DNA of 64,000 bases. Origin: Nibrella saemangeumensis. GTDB lineage: Bacteria > Bacteroidota > Bacteroidia > Cytophagales > Spirosomataceae. Location: assembly GCF_039541915.1 (NCBI RefSeq), contig NZ_BAABHD010000024.1, positions 186,001-250,000 of the forward strand, given 5' to 3'. This document shows positions 61,265 through 64,000 of the stretch, one piece after another. Each line of letters opens with the position of its first letter. The stretch's first letter is position 1. The position numbers and the translations under genes are program-made. The notes beneath the pieces were generated by a model that saw only the letters and a list, made by a program, of their open reading frames with translations, searched no databases and had not been told where the DNA came from.

Positions 61265-61657
61265 ATGAGACATAATGCCCCAAGGCCTGAGGATATGGGG
61301 TCGGTTCCATCGGGTATGGATTTCGACCCCCGTGCGGATGAGGAGGTGATTGATCAGCAGGCTGGTGGCTCTGAATCTGAGAACCAGTATCCTGCCCCGG
61401 CCGACCAGCCGGTGTATGGATCAAATCAGACGTTTCCGAATACGGATAGCCAGACAACGAGTGAAGCCCTGCCGGGTGCCATTACGCCGGAGAATGATTT
61501 ATCGAACGCCATTGCATATGCGTTGGACGGATCGGGTCCCGGCCCGACCGGCAATGAACCAACCGCTCCCGAACGGAAAGTGATAACGGAGGGCGTTACC
61601 GGGGCCGGCCCCGAAGAGGAAGAAGAAAATTTGCGGGATTCGGCACTGGTGGAGTGA
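61265..61657 (+). CDS. Hypothetical acidic low-complexity protein
   Basis: A 130-residue protein, acidic and rich in Gly, Pro, Glu and Ser (SESENQYPAPADQP, NEPTAPERK, GAGPEEEEENLRDS). No fold, signal peptide or family is recognised; it is probably disordered. It follows the PBP1A gene by 95 bp on the same strand and ends at a strong bidirectional hairpin. It may belong to a taxon-restricted group. Confidence 0.5.
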   Translation: MRHNAPRPEDMGSVPSGMDFDPRADEEVIDQQAGGSESENQYPAPADQPVYGSNQTFPNTDSQTTSEALPGAITPENDLSNAIAYALDGSGPGPTGNEPTAPERKVITEGVTGAGPEEEEENLRDSALVE

Positions 61658-61660
61658 TAA

Positions 61661-61708
61661 GTTTAACAAAGAAGGGCCAGCAGAAATGCTGGCCCTTCTT
61701 TGTTAAAC
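61661..61708. terminator. Perfect 22-bp inverted repeat, bidirectional terminator
   Basis: Arms at 61661-61682 and 61687-61708 are perfectly complementary around a GAAA tetraloop. It separates the 130-residue gene from the convergent ABC exporter. Confidence 0.87.
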
Positions 61709-63463
61709 CATCTCTTTGTACTGCATCCGGTACAAATTGGCGTAAGCGCCTTCCTGCTGGAGCAGTTCTTCATGCGTGCCCTGCTCCACAATACGGCCTT
61801 TATCGACCACAATGATCTTGTTGGCTTTCTGAATTGTGGAAAGCCGGTGGGCAATCACAATGGCCGTCCGTCCTTTCATCAGTTTACCGATGGCTTCCTG
61901 AATCATTTCCTCTGTTTCGGTATCTACCGAGGAGGTAGCTTCATCCAGCACAATAATCTTGGGATCGTGCACCATGGCCCGCACAAACGAGATCAGTTGC
62001 CGCTGCCCGACCGACAGGGTAGCCCCGCGCTCCATGACATTGTACGAGTAATCGCCCGGCAGCCGCTCAATGAAGTCGTGTACCCCCACCAGTTTAGCGG
62101 CTTCAACCAGTTTCTCGCGGCTGATCGTGTGGTCTCCCAGGGTAATGTTGTTTTCGATGGTATCGGAGAAGAGAAAAACATCCTGCAGCACTACGCTGAT
62201 GTGTCGGCGCAACGCGCCCAGTTCGTACTCGTGCAGATCTACCCCATCAACGCAGATATGACCTTTATTAATGTCATAAAAGCGACTCAGCAGATTGATA
62301 ATAGAGGATTTACCGGCTCCGGTGGCTCCAACAAACGCGACGGTCTCACCCTCCTTTACGGTAAAGGAAATGTCTTTCAGTACGTAATCTTCGTTGTTGT
62401 AGGCAAACCAGACGTCCTTAAACTCAACCTCCCCCCGCAGTGTGTCCGGGTTATGATTGCCATTGTTAGCGGTATACTCGTCGCTGTCCAGCAGTTTCAG
62501 GATGCGGTCGGTGCTTACAATCCCCATCTGAAGGGTGTTGAAGCGGTCGGCGAGCATCCGAATCGGCCGGAAAAACAGGTTTATAAACATAATGAAGGCT
62601 GTAACCGTCCCGAAGGTCACCTGCTGCTGCAGAATCTCGCGGGCACCGTACCAGACCACCAGGCCCGTACCGGCTGCGGCAATCACATCGGCTACCGGGA
62701 AGTAAACAGAATAGTACCAGATAGACCGGATATTGGCTTTACGGTGCTGGTCATTGATCTCCCTGAATTTTTCGCTTTCTATCTTCTCACTGCCAAATAT
62801 CTGCACGATACTCATCCCCGTAATCCGCTCCTGCACAAAGGAGTTCAGGTTTGAGACGGCCACCCGCACTTCGTTGAACGAGTCTTTGATTTTCTCCTTG
62901 AAAACATACGTACTCAGCAGCATCAGCGGGATCATGGACAGACTGATGGCAGCCATGCGCCAGTCGGTCCAGAACATAACCGCCACAATCAGGATGAGTT
63001 GCAGAATATCGCCCGCAATAGCGGCCATGCCTTCGGTAAATACGTTGGAGAGCGTCTCTATATCCGAAATGGTGCGGGTCACCAGCCGGCCGATGGGGGT
63101 GTTATCAAAAAACTTCAGCCGCAGATGCAGAATTTTGTTGTAGAGTTGAACCCGGATGTCGCGGATTACGTGCTGTCCAAGCCAACCCGACAGGTAGGTA
63201 TTGGAAAATTGCAGAAAAGCCTGCACCACCAGCACTACAATCATCACCAGCAGCATCATGGTCAATCCCGGGTAGTCGCCGTTAGCAATCTGGTTGTCGA
63301 TGGTGTAGCGGATCAGCAGCGGATTCAGCGGAGCCAGCAGAGCTGCCAGCAAAATCAGAAAGACAACCAGGTAAAAACGTCCCTGGTAAGGTCGGACAAA
63401 ACTATACAGCCGCTTCAGGATAACCCAGTCGAAAATCTGGCCGCTTTTCTTTTCTTCGTTCAC
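61703..63463 (-). CDS. ABC exporter, fused permease and ATPase (MsbA-like)
   Basis: A 586-residue type IV exporter half-transporter. The first ~340 residues hold six membrane spans (ABC_membrane). The ATPase has Walker A GATGAGKSS, signature LSVGQRQ and Walker B IIVLDEATSSVD. It resembles MsbA or the multidrug/lipid exporters of Bacteroidota and would act as a homodimer. The substrate is not evident; lipid A is one option. Its 3' end reaches into the terminator hairpin. Confidence 0.92.
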   Translation of the reverse strand: MNEEKKSGQIFDWVILKRLYSFVRPYQGRFYLVVFLILLAALLAPLNPLLIRYTIDNQIANGDYPGLTMMLLVMIVVLVVQAFLQFSNTYLSGWLGQHVIRDIRVQLYNKILHLRLKFFDNTPIGRLVTRTISDIETLSNVFTEGMAAIAGDILQLILIVAVMFWTDWRMAAISLSMIPLMLLSTYVFKEKIKDSFNEVRVAVSNLNSFVQERITGMSIVQIFGSEKIESEKFREINDQHRKANIRSIWYYSVYFPVADVIAAAGTGLVVWYGAREILQQQVTFGTVTAFIMFINLFFRPIRMLADRFNTLQMGIVSTDRILKLLDSDEYTANNGNHNPDTLRGEVEFKDVWFAYNNEDYVLKDISFTVKEGETVAFVGATGAGKSSIINLLSRFYDINKGHICVDGVDLHEYELGALRRHISVVLQDVFLFSDTIENNITLGDHTISREKLVEAAKLVGVHDFIERLPGDYSYNVMERGATLSVGQRQLISFVRAMVHDPKIIVLDEATSSVDTETEEMIQEAIGKLMKGRTAIVIAHRLSTIQKANKIIVVDKGRIVEQGTHEELLQQEGAYANLYRMQYKEMV

Positions 63464-63534
63464 GGAGGTAATGAGAGTGAGAAATGGAAGGTTTGGTTTT
63501 GTAACAGAAATTTCTAACCGAAAGTTACAGTTTT

Positions 63535-63613
63535 GGGTTTGAAGTTTGTAGTTTGAGGGTAGGGTTCTTCGTCAGTTCTAGACAACTTCAGACTTCAAAC
63601 CACTAACTTCGAG
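63535..63613. repeat. Weak inverted repeat of GTTTGAAGT-type words in a divergent spacer
   Basis: The left side (from about 63535, TTTGAAGTTTGTAGTTTGA) and the right side (ACTTCAAACCACTAACT and neighbours) pair imperfectly, about 13 of 17 in the best block. Unlike the others it lies upstream of two divergent genes, where a terminator would be out of place. Confidence 0.6.
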
Positions 63614-63619
63614 ACTAAA

Positions 63620-64000
63620 ATGAGTTGGGATTGGATACTTAGCGCCTGTATGGGCATCGGATTAGCAGCCTGTTGCGGTTTTCGGGTGTTTGTGCCACTG
63701 CTGCTGGCGGGGCTCGCTACCAAAGTTGGGGTGATTAGTCCGCTGAATGGTATGGAGTGGGTCAGTACCTGGCCGGGTATTCTGGGCCTCACGGTAGCCA
63801 CGGCTTTTGAGTTAGGGGCATACTACATTCCCTGGCTCGACAACCTGCTGGACACCCTTGCCGCCCCAGCGGCCGTAGTTGCCGGTACCCTGCTCAGTAC
63901 CTCGTTCTTTCATATCGACAGTCCTATCCTCGATTGGGGCCTGGGGCTGATGCTGGGCGGAGGAGCCGCCGGCCTGGTTCAAGCCGGCACCAGTCTGCTG
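63620..64000 (+). CDS. DUF4126 membrane protein (3' end outside window)
   Basis: The frame opens at 63620 and is open for 127 codons to the edge. MSWDWILSACMGIGLAACCGFRVFVPLLLAGLATKVG is a typical DUF4126 start, with further spans (GILGLTVATAFELGAYYIPWLDNLLD, AVVAGTLLST, LMLGGGAAGLVQ). It is an integral membrane protein of unknown function, divergent from the ABC exporter. Confidence 0.87.
   Translation, partial: MSWDWILSACMGIGLAACCGFRVFVPLLLAGLATKVGVISPLNGMEWVSTWPGILGLTVATAFELGAYYIPWLDNLLDTLAAPAAVVAGTLLSTSFFHIDSPILDWGLGLMLGGGAAGLVQAGTSLL

Noticed and set aside
61700..62854. 384-codon open frame antisense to the ABC exporter
   Set aside because: It is a shadow in GC-rich coding DNA. The opposite strand has complete Walker and signature motifs, and this frame shows no family features.

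Overview
The window looks like chromosomal DNA from a Cytophagales bacterium (phylum Bacteroidota), most likely a Spirosoma-like member of the Spirosomaceae. The evidence is two kinds of type IX secretion C-terminal domain, several Bacteroidota-only families (DUF3078, DUF5723, DUF1460, BshB1), promoter-like TAnnTTTG boxes, and few Shine-Dalgarno sequences. This placement rests on gene content only. No rRNA, CRISPR array, insertion sequence or phage module was seen. Both ends cut a gene: a methyltransferase on the left and a DUF4126 membrane protein on the right.

1-11.9 kb is a starch/maltose locus. A leftward run encodes a secreted neopullulanase-type GH13 enzyme, a secreted PIG-L deacetylase, a small lipoprotein, beta-phosphoglucomutase, a DinB-like protein and a GH65 phosphorylase. 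A divergent rightward pair encodes a second secreted GH13 amylase and an MFS disaccharide transporter. Together they form a phosphorolytic route: extracellular cleavage, uptake, maltose + Pi to glucose + beta-glucose-1-phosphate, then glucose-6-phosphate. There is no SusC/SusD pair here. 12-16.8 kb holds a DUF1460 protein, a DUF427 protein, a quaternary-amine (OpuC-type) ABC importer whose permease and binding protein are fused, and a GntR regulator. 16.9-20.9 kb holds bshB1 (bacillithiol), pdxH and a long DUF349 protein.

21.0-23.5 kb is a scarred stretch. It contains tRNA-Thr(UGU), a truncated chimeric tRNA-like copy just upstream, a winged-helix-like gene broken by a stop, a second small gene broken in a C run, and a few small hypothetical genes. 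23.5-29.4 kb has TM2 and YdcF proteins and a 1,524-residue secreted SGNH-type protein with five PA14 domains in near-exact 741-bp modules.

30-45.3 kb is the most interesting functional island. It holds a DenD-like sugar-acid dehydrogenase, two SDRs, a c-type-haem lipoprotein dehydrogenase, a Tat-exported sugar-isomerase-like protein, and a complete molybdenum-hydroxylase operon (CoxG, S, L, M, MoxR/CoxD, CoxE) ending in an Ldh-family oxidoreductase. The large subunit carries AYRGAGR, not the CO-dehydrogenase loop, so I read it as an oxidase of aldehydes, sugars or related compounds.

45.4-64 kb has outer-membrane and T9SS proteins, a circularly permuted ATP-grasp protein, YebC, lysA, a PhoD-like phosphatase gene interrupted by a single in-frame TGA, a fasciclin protein next to an ECF sigma/RskA-like anti-sigma pair, msrB, a class A penicillin-binding protein and an MsbA-like exporter.

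Across the window, at least six intergenic spaces contain long imperfect inverted repeats built from short, nearly tandem words. They share an architecture but mostly not a sequence. They are distinct from the perfect 22-28 bp hairpins that end convergent genes.
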